Shown: positions 23,839 to 34,804 of the stretch, piece by piece
How positions within the stretch are numbered: position 1 is the stretch's first letter
Layout of the letters: each line of letters starts with the position of its first letter
Source of the DNA: Imbricaverruca yamaguchii
Lineage: Eukaryota > Arthropoda > Thecostraca > Neoverrucidae
Direction: 5' to 3'
Length of the DNA: 64,000 bases
Assembly: GCA_034440575.1 (NCBI GenBank)
Contig: JAOTOL010001453.1
Coordinates: 379,001-443,000 of the forward strand
Notes under the pieces: generated by a model
The model's input: the letters and a program-made list of their open reading frames with translations, nothing else
Told to the model about the DNA's origin: nothing
The model's database searches: none
Position numbers and translations under genes: made by a program

Positions 23839-23990
23839 CTTGATGGAGCAGTTTGCTTATGTCTATGTTCGAATTGTTGAGGGGTCTCAAGTTAAGCATG
23901 GCCCCAGGCATTTTTCCTTGACCAGCTCGTACCAAAATGGCATTATCGATGCTGGATCTAATAAAATGTACAGATGTTGGATTCCTTAAT
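23839..23990 (-). CDS. Possible exon upstream of PSMB1, unrecognised
   Basis: A 152-nt open stretch is bounded by an acceptor (ACTATACTTCAG) and a good donor (CAAG/GTGAGG). Its translation, RNPTSVHFIRSSIDNAILVR followed by AGQGKMPGAMLNLRPLNNSN and IDISKLLHQ, looks protein-like, but I do not recognise it. It ends in phase 1, which matches the phase 1 start of the PSMB1 exon at 22971, giving an in-frame join ..LLHQ-E-TKHEMAMQ. No proteasome beta-6 protein I know has such an extension. It may be an N-terminal extension, part of a 5' UTR exon, or an exon of another gene. Confidence 0.35.
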
Positions 23991-24009
23991 CTGAAGTATA
24001 GTGCATTAT

Positions 24010-25157
24010 GCAAAAACTGTCAATATACAATAACATAAAACCTACATCTATTAGATCCTGAAAATATGATGAATGTTAAACCATGCAATACCTGAAGATG
24101 ATGGAGTGCACAAAGGACATGAATCAAAGGACCATGGGCATTTGGCCAAGTAAAACTTATGGGTGCTCTATATCAATATATAGTTATTTAGCCAACATGA
24201 TTTGGTTGGTTATTGGGTTTCAGGGGCACATCGACTGCATTGGTCATGCAGCACCCTCCAACATGATTTGCATTTATCAATATTCAATATCATTGTGCTT
24301 TAACATAGCCACAGTACCTGCACTAAGCAATTTTACCACCATGAAGCAAGCAGAGATTAGGTTCGGTTTGGTTGTTAGGTTATGTTATCTCATATTTTTC
24401 ATTTTTGCACATTACTTTTTACTATAGGTTACCAACTCATTTTAAGCCCCTGAAGTGAAGTCCATTTTTTATTTTTCCTCTCGGCTGAAAAGTAAGCATT
24501 TGCAGATGTATTAACTGGTCAAGGAATTCCAAATTGCCACAAACAATAAATTTACCACTTTTCCCATATGGGAAGTTAGGCTGGGTTTGGTAAGGTTGTT
24601 AGTTTTTGTACATTATTTTGCATGCTATATTACCCAACTCCAAGCCCATTTTGGTGTAATTTTGCTTGCCCTCTGAAAGGTTAAGCACACTCATAAACAT
24701 TGCAATGAAAAAGAAGCTCTGAGAAATTCAAAACTACCTTAAAGCACAAAGTTACAAAATATCTTGACCTTCTAAAATCAGATGAGGTAGGTGCACAAAA
24801 ATTCAAGCTTAAAGAAACAAACATGGTTTTAAAAATTGATACTTATCATTGATAATGGACATGTGACTCAAGCTGGATACATGCTGAAGTGTATGTTGTC
24901 ATAGGTTAAGGTTTCTCAGGATGCAGCAGTGTTAAAATAATGATTTTTAGTTAGGTGTGAGATGTTGAAATGTGCATGGTAGGATGTCAAAATTGGCCAT
25001 GGAAGCATGCCAATTGCAATGTTGTTTCAGTTCTTCAAACTCAATTGTGAGCCAATAGTGTACTGATAAGTATGTTTTCCATTTAATTTTGGGGACACCT
25101 AAATAGAAATACCTATGTTAATGATAATGATTGCAATACCATGGTACCAACAGATGG
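24010..25157. other. Non-coding, CpG-poor
   Basis: No gene. Around 24210-24260 there is a fragment (GGTTGGTTATTGGG..CACATCGACTGCATTGG) that also occurs in part near 88-115 and 23700-23745, so it is a dispersed repeat, possibly a SINE tail. Confidence 0.45.
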
Positions 25158-25974
25158 CATTGTTTACCCCCTCCCCCACCAAGGTTTTCTGTGGACTGTG
25201 AAAGAATGGCACATGGCAGAGCACCAAAATTTTGCTTACCCTTTCCCACATAAATTTGGTTCATCAAGGTCAAGTGAGGCCACTTCCAAAAAAAATCAAT
25301 TGTCACACTTTAACACATAGATATTTGAATGAAACTTCCAGCATTTGCGTACCTTTTGGGATACAACAAAATGCATGAGAGGAATTTTTGCATTTTTTTC
25401 CATTTCTTATCACTTTTTAGTTTTGTATATTTGCCCATTAAAGTTAAAATAGAAGATTCTGGATAAGGTAAGTATTTTTTGAGCAAGCTGACATCAAACA
25501 AAATCTGTCGGTCCCTTCTACCCATTAGAAAGGGAAAATTAAACAAAACTTGAAAACTCAAAATTTTGAAATATTTTAATTTTTTAATTGACTTTCTTTG
25601 TCCAAAAATTATATGGTCCTGGTTGATTTTGCTTTCCTTTTCTGATGCCAAATAATTTTTCCTTCAAATCTCCCCAAAAATGAACCCCTGGATCCACAAA
25701 CATGGTGTAAATCATGAAACTCAAGGGCCCCTAATAACATCACTTTTTAGAGGACAAATTATTGGGAAAGAACACTAGACACATATGTCTAGGGCGCCCT
25801 ACTCATTGAGGTGCCCCACTCAGTAGGGTGCCCTACTCCTCGAGCACCTTCCAATGGCACCTATTTCGTTTTCGTGCAATGTTCAGTTTGGAGATTAGAG
25901 CCATAGAGTGGGTCTCTATTGACCCTCCACAGGATGAGGTGTAAGGATCTGACAGGAGAGACTGGGCAGGTTAA
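25158..25974 (+). mobile_element. TTAA MITE, copy C, CpG-decayed
   Basis: Colinear with copies 118-894 and 52374-53832 and ending at TTAA (25971-25974). Nearly every CpG of the other copies has become TG or CA here: for example TCACGCTTTAACGGAT reads TCACACTTTAACACAT. The SINE site of copy 52374-53832 is empty here too (25274-25284). The left end is degenerate. Confidence 0.7.
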
Positions 25975-25979
25975 TGGAT

Positions 25980-26604
25980 CATACATCATAAATAATATCT
26001 GTAACTGAAATTTCATAACAAGATACTCATGTGCCACAATCTGTAATGGTGAGCATAAGCATGATGCTTATTTACAAAATACTCCTACAAGTCACAGATA
26101 CTTTACATGTACATACAAACAAGCACAATACCAATACTTCCTTGTACAAGACATTTATTCGGTGCTCAGAAAGCAGTATATTCTACCCTATGCCACTAAT
26201 AATTTACTCTGGCCATAATGAGCATACAATGAGCATCAGTCGTGTGGGATACATGTCACCTTTCGCGAGCTGCGTCATGCTGTAAATTAATTGTGTTGCC
26301 GTCAAGAACGTGGAGTGTTTTATTTTAATTTAGTTACATCTGAGAAGCACCAGGACGATTGCCACGCGCCAGTCCATGAGCCGCGCTGAAGGCTGAAAGG
26401 CTACACTTCGGGAATCGGCGAGAGTTTGGAGGTGGAAGGTCAAGCCGAGTCGCAAAGGAGCCGGGCGGAGGCGTTCTACGAGGACAAGCTAAGACTGATC
26501 AAGGGCAAGTTGCTGCTGGTGCAAGCCGACATCACCAAGGAAGACTGGACTGGACTGAACGGGACACCTGCACCACTTGTAGCCTGGTTGGTAAACCCAA
26601 ATTG
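25980..26604. other. Stretch before the LINE, with a CpG-rich patch
   Basis: At 26340-26480 CpG density rises sharply inside an otherwise CpG-poor domain. An 86-codon frame at 26426-26686 spans it (MEVEGQAESQRSRAEAFYED). It could be the 5' region of the LINE that follows or a separate short exon; I cannot decide. Confidence 0.35.
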
Positions 26605-26615
26605 CCTGAGCAAAC

Positions 26616-27467
26616 ATGTCCAGAGGACAGAGGGGACGTGGACGAGGAGGTGGTGCCCGTGGTGCAGCTCAGTCATCCCAGAGTAGTAGTGCTGAACATA
26701 CTACTAATGCAGGGACAACCTATGCTAATGTGGTGACAGGTGGTAGTGATTCATCTGGCACAAAGTGCTCTACCTGTGATATCACAGTTGCTCTGGATGC
26801 CATAGGATGTGACAGGTGTAGCTGCTGGTTTCACCCTTCAACAATGTGCCTTGGTTTAGCTGAGGCAGTGGTCCAGGCAATTGTTGAACATGAAGGTGAC
26901 GGCATTTATATGCATTGATTAGCAAGCTTCCAGTTCCTCAGGAGGGAATGGAATAAGTCCTGGAGCATTTGGGCAGCTGCACCACTGTCAAAACGTTGTG
27001 TAAGGCTGTTGAGGCACTTACTGCTCAGATACGGCATTGATGTCTGGGGGTCTGGGGAGACAACTCCGAACATCTCCAGACCCTGCCCTGAGAAGCTGAG
27101 AGTGGAAATTCGACAGGAGTTGAGAGAGATGGAGGAGCAGAAGAAAAGAAGGGATTCTATAATTATCCGTGGCTCTGGAGCTAGATCCCTGCCTGAAGTA
27201 CAACAAAAAGTAAAGGTAGCAGCACAAAAAATCATGGGTGCTGAGGTTGTTCTTACAGATATAGTTTGCATTAATCAGAAGGATATCTATAAGGCGAAAA
27301 TAGTGGATAGTGATATACGAAAGCTGCTTCTCGAAAAGGCCAGAGAAATGGCAAAACATGAGGACTTAAAGTCCCTTTATATTCATAGGGACCTAACATA
27401 CTCTCAACGGCAAGAGTTCTACAGACGCAGGCATGCTAGGATGGGGGAGCAAAATCCTTTAAACTAA
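26616..27467 (+). pseudogene. LINE ORF1 with PHD-like finger
   Basis: Starts MSRGQRGRGRGGGARGAAQS (basic Gly/Arg-rich). A cysteine-rich finger follows, KCSTCDITVALDAIGCDRC then CWFHPSTMC, resembling the PHD-like finger found in ORF1 of some CR1/L2 elements. The frame stops at 26918. A second frame (27009-27467) continues with a charged coiled-coil stretch (EIRQELREMEEQKKRRDS) and an RNA-binding-like region (DLTYSQRQEFYRRR). At least one frameshift separates the two parts. Confidence 0.7.
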
Positions 27468-27539
27468 CAAGTAAGGCTCCCTTGAATATTTTCCGGCAAG
27501 TTTTGTTTTTCTCCAAACTTAAAATATCTTTAGTGAATC

Positions 27540-30500
27540 TTAATTGTATGCAAAACAAAATTATGTATACATCCACTTTCCTCTCAGACAAAAAAAAATG
27601 ACATACTGGCAGTTAACGAAACTTGGTTGTTACCATCAGTTTATTGCTTATTGGTTGGTTCACGACACACTTTATGCACATTCACGGCTAATGGCGCCGC
27701 CCACACTGTTTCGCCGGTGGGCCGCAGGATTGGGGAATGTCGTGAGTGGCGCTAGAGTCGAACACGGGACCTTTGGTACCCATAGCCCGAAACCTTAACC
27801 ACTCGGCCATCCCGGCCCCTTGCTACCATCAGTTCCTAGCTCGTTTGTATATATAGCAGGTTATGAGATAGTGAGAACTGACACAATTGGTCCTACTCCC
27901 AAACACGGTGTTTGTCTTTATGTGAAGCAGGGCATTAAGTTTGAATCAACCAAGGTCTCCACTCCCAATGTTCATGTTATTTTTCTGAAGGATTTCTGCC
28001 TTCACATAGTGTGTGTTTACCGTCCTTCAGCAAACTATGAGGGCCAGAACCAGGCTGTACTTTGTAACTTTTTTGACTGATTTTTGTGATGGCAAAGAAA
28101 TAGTTATCTTGGGATATTTTAATTTACCATCAGTACATTGGTCTGATGGTGCTACTGACACAGTGAGCATTACTCCCACAGCTAGATCTTTCGTTGACTG
28201 TTTTCAGATTCTTGGTCTAACTCAGTGGATTCATCAGCCTACCTTTGTAATTTCCGGAAACACACTGAATTTAATTTTAACTTCTGAAGTAGATAGGGTT
28301 GAGGTGGTAGAAATATTGCCCCCCCTTTCCTCAATGCAAAAACTGTCCTGTTTTAATTGACTATTATTTTCAGACAAGAAAACTAACTACATCTAGCAAT
28401 ACCATACTGAAAAGGTCTTGGCACCAAGGAAACTACAGAGCCATTAGGGAACGTCTGGCTGAATATGACTGGAGCCTTGAGTTTCAGTATTTAGACACTA
28501 GTGAAAAGTACAATAGGTTCCTAGAAATATTATCAGCTAGTGTAAATTTATATGTACCCATTGCTGTACCAAGGGGGCATTCTCCATGGTCAACCAGACC
28601 TTCTCCAAGTTTACTAAGCAGGAGAAAGGATGCATGGACAAAGTACAAATAGGACAGAGACCAATTTGGGAGACAGTCTGCACAGGCAGATCGTTCACTG
28701 AGATCTTTCCAAGATTTAAATAAACAGTATAGAAATTTTAGTATTCACTCCCAGATTAAGTATGAATTGTCATTAATTCACAAACTATCTTCCAAGGAAT
28801 TTCACTCTTACATACGACATCAGAAAATCGGCAACACATCCCTCGGGCCATTGAGGGGGAAATATGGAATCAGAAGTGACTGCCAGGAAATGACTGAAAT
28901 ATTTGCAGGGGCTTTTTCATCAGTATATTGCACAAGTAGACTAGCAAACCCAGCCCCTCACCAAACCACTGAAGCAGAGCTGCAGAGCATCAATATTTCT
29001 GAAGCTGATGTGCTCAAAGTTTTGAGTGAGGTGGATGGGTCCTCCAGCATGGTCTCTGATGGGGTCCACCCTCAATTAATTGTATCCTGCCATGAGGAGC
29101 TTGCAAAACCATTGTTCAAAATATTTAGCTCATACCTTTCTACTGGAAGTCTTCCTGACAGTTGGAAAACTTCACAAGTAATCCCAATCTTTAAAAAGGG
29201 CTTGAGGCATGATCCACACAATTATCGCCCGGTGAGTCTTACTTCTGTCCAATACAAAATTCTTGAACATATAATTGTTGAGCTCACAGAATATTTGGAG
29301 GTCCATCATTTGCTGGACCAAGGACAATTTGACTTCCGGCGTGGACGTTCTGTAGAGGATCAGTTACTTCTAATGTACGAGACTGTCTCTACCTGGCTAG
29401 ATGAGGGATATATGGTGGATGTAGTTTTCTTTGATTTTTCAAAGGTGTTTGATGTTGTTAATCATTTCCTATTACTGACAAAATTGAGAGCTTTAGGGAT
29501 CTGAGAGAAAGTACTCACCTGGATTTTAAAAAAATTTATCTGTGGGAGGAAAATGCAAGTGCTTGTCTCTGGGTCTTCAAGCACACCTTTGGATGTTCTG
29601 AGTGGAGTACCTCAAGGCTCCATGCTAGGTCCTGTGTTATGTCTGATCTATGTGAACTATGTACCTCATGACATTGTCTCAATTGAAGGTTTGTGCAGAG
29701 GGCCTAAAAATATACATGAAACTTAAGTACAAATCTGTCTCAGACCTGCTGGCTGGCATTTCACAGGGTCAAAAAGATATAGATACTCTGGTTGGTACTG
29801 CGAAGTCATGGGGGCTAGCAATGAATGCCAAGAAATGTGCAGTTCTGAAAGTACACTGTGGCTCATATGACTATAAATCTTGGTCCTTACACAAATTGTT
29901 ATCTGGATGGTTTTCATGTGAGCTTTGTTGAGGTCCATACTGACTTGGGCATCACAGTAGATTCAAACCTGCGATTTCATCAACATGTTGACAGAATAGT
30001 ACAAAAAGCTGGGAGCCTGGCCAGCAACCTGCTAAGTTCTACTTTATGCCGCTCACCTGAATTTTTGAAAACACTATACATTACTCATGTCAGGCCACTT
30101 TTGGAGTTTTCATCATGTGTTTGGAACACAGGTTACATTGTGGATTTAAAGCATCTAGAATCAATACAGAGAAGGTGGACAAAAAACATAGAGGGGATGA
30201 ATGGTCTGGATTATGGAGCCCAATTACGGAAACTAGATTTGTACTCAGTTAAAGGTAGATTAATTCAAGCAGACATGATTAAATGCTGGAAGATATTTCA
30301 TGGCCATTCTGCCATTAAGATCACTGACATTTTTGTGCTGGCACCTTCAGTGAACACATGTGGCCACTCCCTGAAACTGGCACACAGGCGAGCATCAGTA
30401 GATTGCAGGAAGATATTTTTTAGCCTTAGATGCTGTGCCACCTGGAATTTGCTGCCTGAAGATGTGGTAATCTTAACAGACCTAGGGACATTTAAAGCAG

Positions 30501-30547
30501 CACTGCATGTAAATCTCTGCACATTGTTGTATGAATATATTGAATAG
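27540..30547 (+). pseudogene. LINE ORF2: endonuclease and reverse transcriptase, broken
   Basis: The endonuclease begins ILAVNETWLLPSV, is cut by a SINE, and resumes PSSFVYIAGYEIVRTD. The normal GDFN catalytic motif reads GYFN. Reverse transcriptase motifs include VIPIFKKG, NYRPVSLTSV, QFDFRRGRS and FFDFSKVFD (usually FSKAFD), then a stop at 29504. The catalytic FADD box appears as AEGLKIYM, so both active-site aspartates are lost. The C-terminal region (THVRPLLEFSSCVWN, ending LLYEYIE) is still open at 29858-30547. Confidence 0.85.
27642..27819 (-). mobile_element. tRNA-derived SINE inserted in the LINE endonuclease
   Basis: Full-length copy, about 178 bp. Its minus strand starts GGGGCCGGGATGGCCGAGTG, has the B box GTGTTCGACTC, and ends GTCGTGAACCAACCAATAAG. 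The target duplication is 15 bp: TTGTTACCATCAGTT (27627-27641) and TTGCTACCATCAGTT (27820-27834). It keeps most CpGs, unlike the LINE around it, so it is younger. Confidence 0.9.
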
Positions 30548-30590
30548 GACTAACTATGGTAATATACTAATCTAACTTGTAGAGTAGCTT

Positions 30591-31729
30591 TACTTCTCTA
30601 TACTTCATCTTTCTTAGCTTCCATGATAAATATTTTCTGACTACAACATATTAGCAGATGTGGCTACTCTAAGCATACAATTTCTGCTTAGGGTACACTT
30701 TCCAGTTCCTGTGTCTTGCCCTGTCTATCTGATAACCATACTTTTCTTAAGTCTAGGGGACTGGCGTACCTGCAGATATGGGCTCCCCGTCATTGGTCAC
30801 GGAACTCATCTCTGGGTGAGTGATGCTCAAGAATTTTGGGAGCTGACCAGGTGAGAGAACCAGGTGAGAGAACTTGCTTGAGGTCTGCACAACCTACCAT
30901 AGCACCAGTATACACACAGTCTGTACTACTGTATGTAGTGACCATACCTACATACAGTCTCTACCTATGGCTCAGTAGCAGTATGGGCCAATGTGGGTTG
31001 CTGTGGGGCATATATGAGAACAATTTGGGACCCCACTATGGGATCCCTGGTTTTTGGTCAGGGGTGCACCTGGAAAGAAGTCTGCCTTCAGCATGCTAGA
31101 ATGCTCACCCTCAATTTTTTTCCAGCCAGCACCCCTCCAGAAGTTCCACCATGACAATTCTGGATCATCCTGATGGACACTCATTGCATGACTAGACTTT
31201 AATTGAGTATTTTCCCATATTTACTTTCATAGACAAATATTAGCACATCAAGCAATGTATACCATAATGTAAAAGTTTAAAGTTCAACATAGGTTTAGCC
31301 AACAGCTCTCACTGTTAATGAAAGCGTGATTGCATTAAAAGAAAGACAGTGCCATGATTCAAATCACACACCAATGACACAGCAAGCAGATGCCTTAACC
31401 AACTGCACAAATCACCCTGATGCCAATGACCAGAATGTGCAATGTAGAGCATGCCAACCTGAGATCTTTATTGCTTTGGAGATCTCTGACAGAATGGGTA
31501 TGGTTGTTACACAGCACCAATAATTTATCACTGTGATGAAGTCAGACTAGATGGACATCTTTGGTTGGGCTTCTGAAGCATCCCAACATGTTTTGCAGTC
31601 GATGTGTGTATTGATGAGTTTCATAACTAACTTCTTTTTGAGGAGTCAGCTCCTTCCTTTCAATGAAGTAATTTTGACAGCCTTTTTGCAAATTCCTTGT
31701 GTCAGCAATATGAATCATTAGCTAGGTAG
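30591..31729. other. Non-coding, CpG-poor
   Basis: No gene seen. A direct GGTGAGAGAACCA repeat lies at 30850-30872. Confidence 0.4.
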
Positions 31730-31943
31730 GTAGGTACCAGTGGTGGGCAGTTCCACTAATCTACTAACCACTCATTAACAAAGCCAGCTGATTAGCCTTT
31801 TTTTGCCAGCTGATTAGCACTTTTGCTCACTTTTGAAACTGTTAGCAGGCCAATTTCCCTCTGCTAATTTACTTCCTAAATTTAGTTTTAGCTAAATATA
31901 TCACAATAAGAGCCCTGGATATATTGATATATTCTCTATAGGT

Positions 31944-32057
31944 GGATATATTGAGGGCCAAGGAGCCACCCCATCAGATGGCAACTTTGAGAGGCTGATG
32001 TTTATGAAGGTCAACCAGCATCACACCAAGACAATGGAGGAGGCCCAGCCAGAGTGA
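31944..32057 (+). pseudogene. hAT transposase C-terminal fragment
   Basis: Thirty-seven codons to a stop: GYIEGQGATPSDGNFERLMF then MKVNQ.. . The block NFERLMFMKVN matches the end of the hAT dimerisation domain, where the family usually has an E(x)LxFLKxN pattern. The DDE core is absent, so only the transposase tail survived the internal deletion. Confidence 0.6.
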
Positions 32058-32184
32058 ATGTATTTGTATTATAATTAAAAGATTACAGCTTAATACATAC
32101 TTACAGTAGATAAGTTACTATGTTGAAAGAATGTGATTGTAAACTAATGTATCATTTAATTTTAATAAATAACTTGCTAATTTG

Positions 32185-32361
32185 TTTGTTTATTGGTTGG
32201 TTCACTACACACTTTATGGACATTCACAGCTAATGGCACCGCCCACACTGTTTCCCTGGTGGGCCGCAGGATTGGGAAATGTCCTGAGTGGTGCTAGAGT
32301 AGAACTCAGGACCTTTGGTACCCATAGCCTGACACCTTAACCACTTGCCCATCCCCACCCC
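32185..32361 (-). mobile_element. tRNA-derived SINE, CpG-decayed
   Basis: Same family and length as the copies at 27642-27819 and 52565-52745. The short target duplication TTGCTAA lies at 32174-32180 and 32366-32372. Several CpGs are changed to TG or CA, for example in the B box and tail, so it is older than the 27.6-kb copy. Confidence 0.85.
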
Positions 32362-32579
32362 TCATTTGCTAAATTAAGTATTCATGTTTTTAAGCATCAT
32401 AGACAATGAACCAAACTAAAGCTCAATTCATATAATAAAAGTTAGCTGTTAGCATTGGCTTCCACTAAATTTGTCTGCATTTTAGCAGTTTAGCTTTAGT
32501 GAAGTTAACTTTTTAGTTCGCAGACTAGCTGTTACGGAAACTAGCTTTTTGGTTAGTGGTGCCCACCACTGGTAGATAC

Positions 32580-33689
32580 CTTGCTAGGTAACCAAGGTAA
32601 TTTTGATGCCTTGTTGATATCGTATATATCGCCTTGGTTGATATAAAGGGAGGGTGAGGGGCAAAAAGGTACTTGATTACTGGTACCTAATAGGATTTAT
32701 GGGGAAATATGGCGTATGGCGCCATTAATAGGAACTAGTCAAACAGCTCCTTACACACCTAGCTAGATATATGCTTACCTGTCTAGGTATCGATTTCCTG
32801 TTCACGACTTTTACGATGCCCCCATGTGGAATTAAGAATAATCTGAGTAGCGGGCGGAAGTGATTGCGCTCTTATTGTCCAACAACTCCCATATTTGTCG
32901 ACCAATGACCCAGCCGAATTGTGTAGAACAGAATGTCTAAAGCACATAATGTCAAATGCGACGGACTGTCTGATCCTCCCTGGGTCCCATGTGAATTCAA
33001 TTATTTTTTTAACCTCACGGCACTCTTCAAACAACCAACAATTATAATTGCACTTCTAGCATAGCAGAACTGATGTTCACAAATTGCCAATATCAGTTAC
33101 ATACCGCCAGCTCTCAAGGTGGAAGGACGCGCGCCCGAGCTCCAGGTTTCCAGATAAGTCGCTGCAGAACAGGGCAGTACTCTAGTCTAAGCTGTGGATA
33201 GGTGCTTAGCAATTACTTCTCCTATTATTTTCATTAGGTTTTATCTTATAAGCATTTTCGTAGCACGCAAACTATACTATATTAACCTAGCGACGCCGCA
33301 GGACGCCATCTTGTATGCGCCAAAGGGAGGCCTCGCGGCTTCGGCGTGTTCTCGACTCTTCGATTTCTGTAGTAGGAGATATTACAAGTGTGTAGATTTG
33401 ATAAGTACATTAGACAACATTCATACTATCTTAACATACTTTATTTATTTTTTGGTGTGCATAGTGTGTTTTGTGTTGAAGTTTAAGATAGTTTAATTAG
33501 TAGTAAGTTGGGGGTATTCATAAGTGCTGTGTGACTGTTCATTTTTTTGTCTAGCCATAAGTGATATCAAAGGGATATTTATATAGTTGTCTACTTGTGT
33601 GGAAGACAATTAGATTAGACATTTTTAAGTTATTTAATTTTTAAGTCTAGTGTTTAGTTATTTAATTTATTTAAAAAACAAAACAAGGA
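32580..33689. other. Non-coding; edge of the CpG-poor domain, possible LINE 5' end
   Basis: CpG returns to normal near 32790. No gene recognised. The frame at 33194-33496 has no known motif. The stretch just before 33690 may be the 5' UTR of the LINE that follows. Confidence 0.35.
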
Positions 33690-34014
33690 GCGAGGAGGCC
33701 CTTCTGGTCATACTAGGAGCGAGGAGCTTCTGCGGGAGTACAGGGCCCTTCTGGCCACCATGAAGGGTACCAATAGAGTGCTTGTAACAGGAATTTTGCC
33801 TAGGGCTAGAGCCTCCCCTGAGTGGAGCTCTAGGGCACTGGCAGCTAACACCAGGGTAGGAAAGCTCTGCCAGGAGCTAGGTTTTACATTTGTAGACGAG
33901 TGGAGCAGGTTTTATGCATCGTGGGACCTCTATCAGAGGGATGGCCTACACTTTTCTGAGAAGGGGGTCCATGTGTTAGGCAAAGTATATGAGCATGTCC
34001 TTCAGGGAAACTAG
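33690..34014 (+). pseudogene. LINE ORF1 C-terminal part, SGNH-esterase-like
   Basis: The frame is open from about 33690 and ends ..HVLGKVYEHVLQGN. RVLVTGILPRAR and the closing DGLHFSEKG (Asp-x-x-His) fit the last two blocks of an SGNH/GDSL esterase, a domain known in ORF1 of CR1-type LINEs. The blocks with the catalytic serine would lie upstream and are not present. Confidence 0.65.
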
Positions 34015-34203
34015 GAAATGGGGTGGGGAGGGATGAAATTACATTGCCAACTCAGGAATATTCCAATAGTGTCAGCCAAGGCAATAGAATCTCAAAGTCT
34101 GCAAATAGGGACAGCAGCAACTCAAGGGGACAGAGTTATAGTTCATCTAGTGATAAAAGAACTCCTCAATATGAAAAAGCCAAAGGTGGTTATGGAGCAT
34201 TTG

Positions 34204-34804
34204 TTAAGTGTATGATGTTTAATGCTCAGAGTATCCGTTCCAAATTTGATGAGTTCAAGTGTTATGTTGCTGAGGAGGAACCGGATTTTGTTTGCATTAC
34301 GGAGGCATGGGTCAGTGAAGGATATTTTGGAGATTTTGGAACTTACAGGACTATGAGATTCAGGGATACAATATGTTTTCGTGCAATAGGGGTCCAGCAA
34401 TGAAAGAGGGTGGTGTAATGCTCTATGTGAATAGCTTATTCAGTTCTCAAAAAGTAGCAGGTGGGGATAAAAATGTGTCTGTGGAGTCCATTTGGCTTGA
34501 TGTCACTGTGGGAAAAGGCAACAGCAATACTCTTAGGATAGGAGCTTTCTACCGATCAGGAACCCTGCCACATTCTCAGCAACTGGAGCTTGACAAGGTG
34601 ATTTGTGAGGAAATCAGTAGAAACTTTAAGAGGAAGTGCCTTATTCTCGGTGACTTTAATCTAAAAGGTTATGAAAATGCTGGTGTTGGCTCCCATCATG
34701 CAAAATGTTCAGGAAATGCCTTGAAGAGGACCTGTTCTTACACCAGTTTGTATCGGAACCTACCAGGCATGGTTCATTCTTGGACCTTGTATTCTCGGAT
34801 TTAA
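34204..34804 (+). pseudogene. LINE endonuclease domain, frameshifted
   Basis: Begins MMFNAQSIRSKFDEF, the usual start of the endonuclease, with CITEAWVSEGYFGD. The frame shifts near 34340 into one with MFSCNRGPAMKEGGVMLYV, RIGAFYRSG and the catalytic LILGDFNLKG. It shifts again near 34700, where the 774-codon frame takes over with SFLDLVFS and the conserved SDHN motif (GKSDHNIVRF). Confidence 0.85.

Larger units (their letters stand above)
26605..30590 (+). mobile_element. CR1/L2-like non-LTR retrotransposon, decayed
   Basis: Order along the element: PHD-like zinc-binding ORF1 (26616-27467), endonuclease (27540-28345, split by a SINE), reverse transcriptase (28767 onward) and a C-terminal region to 30547. 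There are several frameshifts and stops, and catalytic motifs are changed. Many CpGs have been lost, as in the surrounding domain. It lies upstream of PSMB1 in the opposite orientation. Confidence 0.85.
31738..32571 (+). mobile_element. hAT-type DNA transposon remnant
   Basis: Ends are CAGTGGTGGGCAG at left and GTGCCCACCACTG at right, the typical hAT terminal inverted repeat. The 8-bp target duplication is GTAGGTAC (31730-31737) and GTAGATAC (32572-32579), with one difference. Inside, 31944-32057 encodes the C-terminal scrap of a hAT transposase. A SINE is nested at 32185-32361. Confidence 0.85.

Noticed and set aside
33194..33496. 100-codon plus-strand frame before the LINE
   Set aside because: No recognised domain; more likely LINE 5' untranslated sequence or chance.
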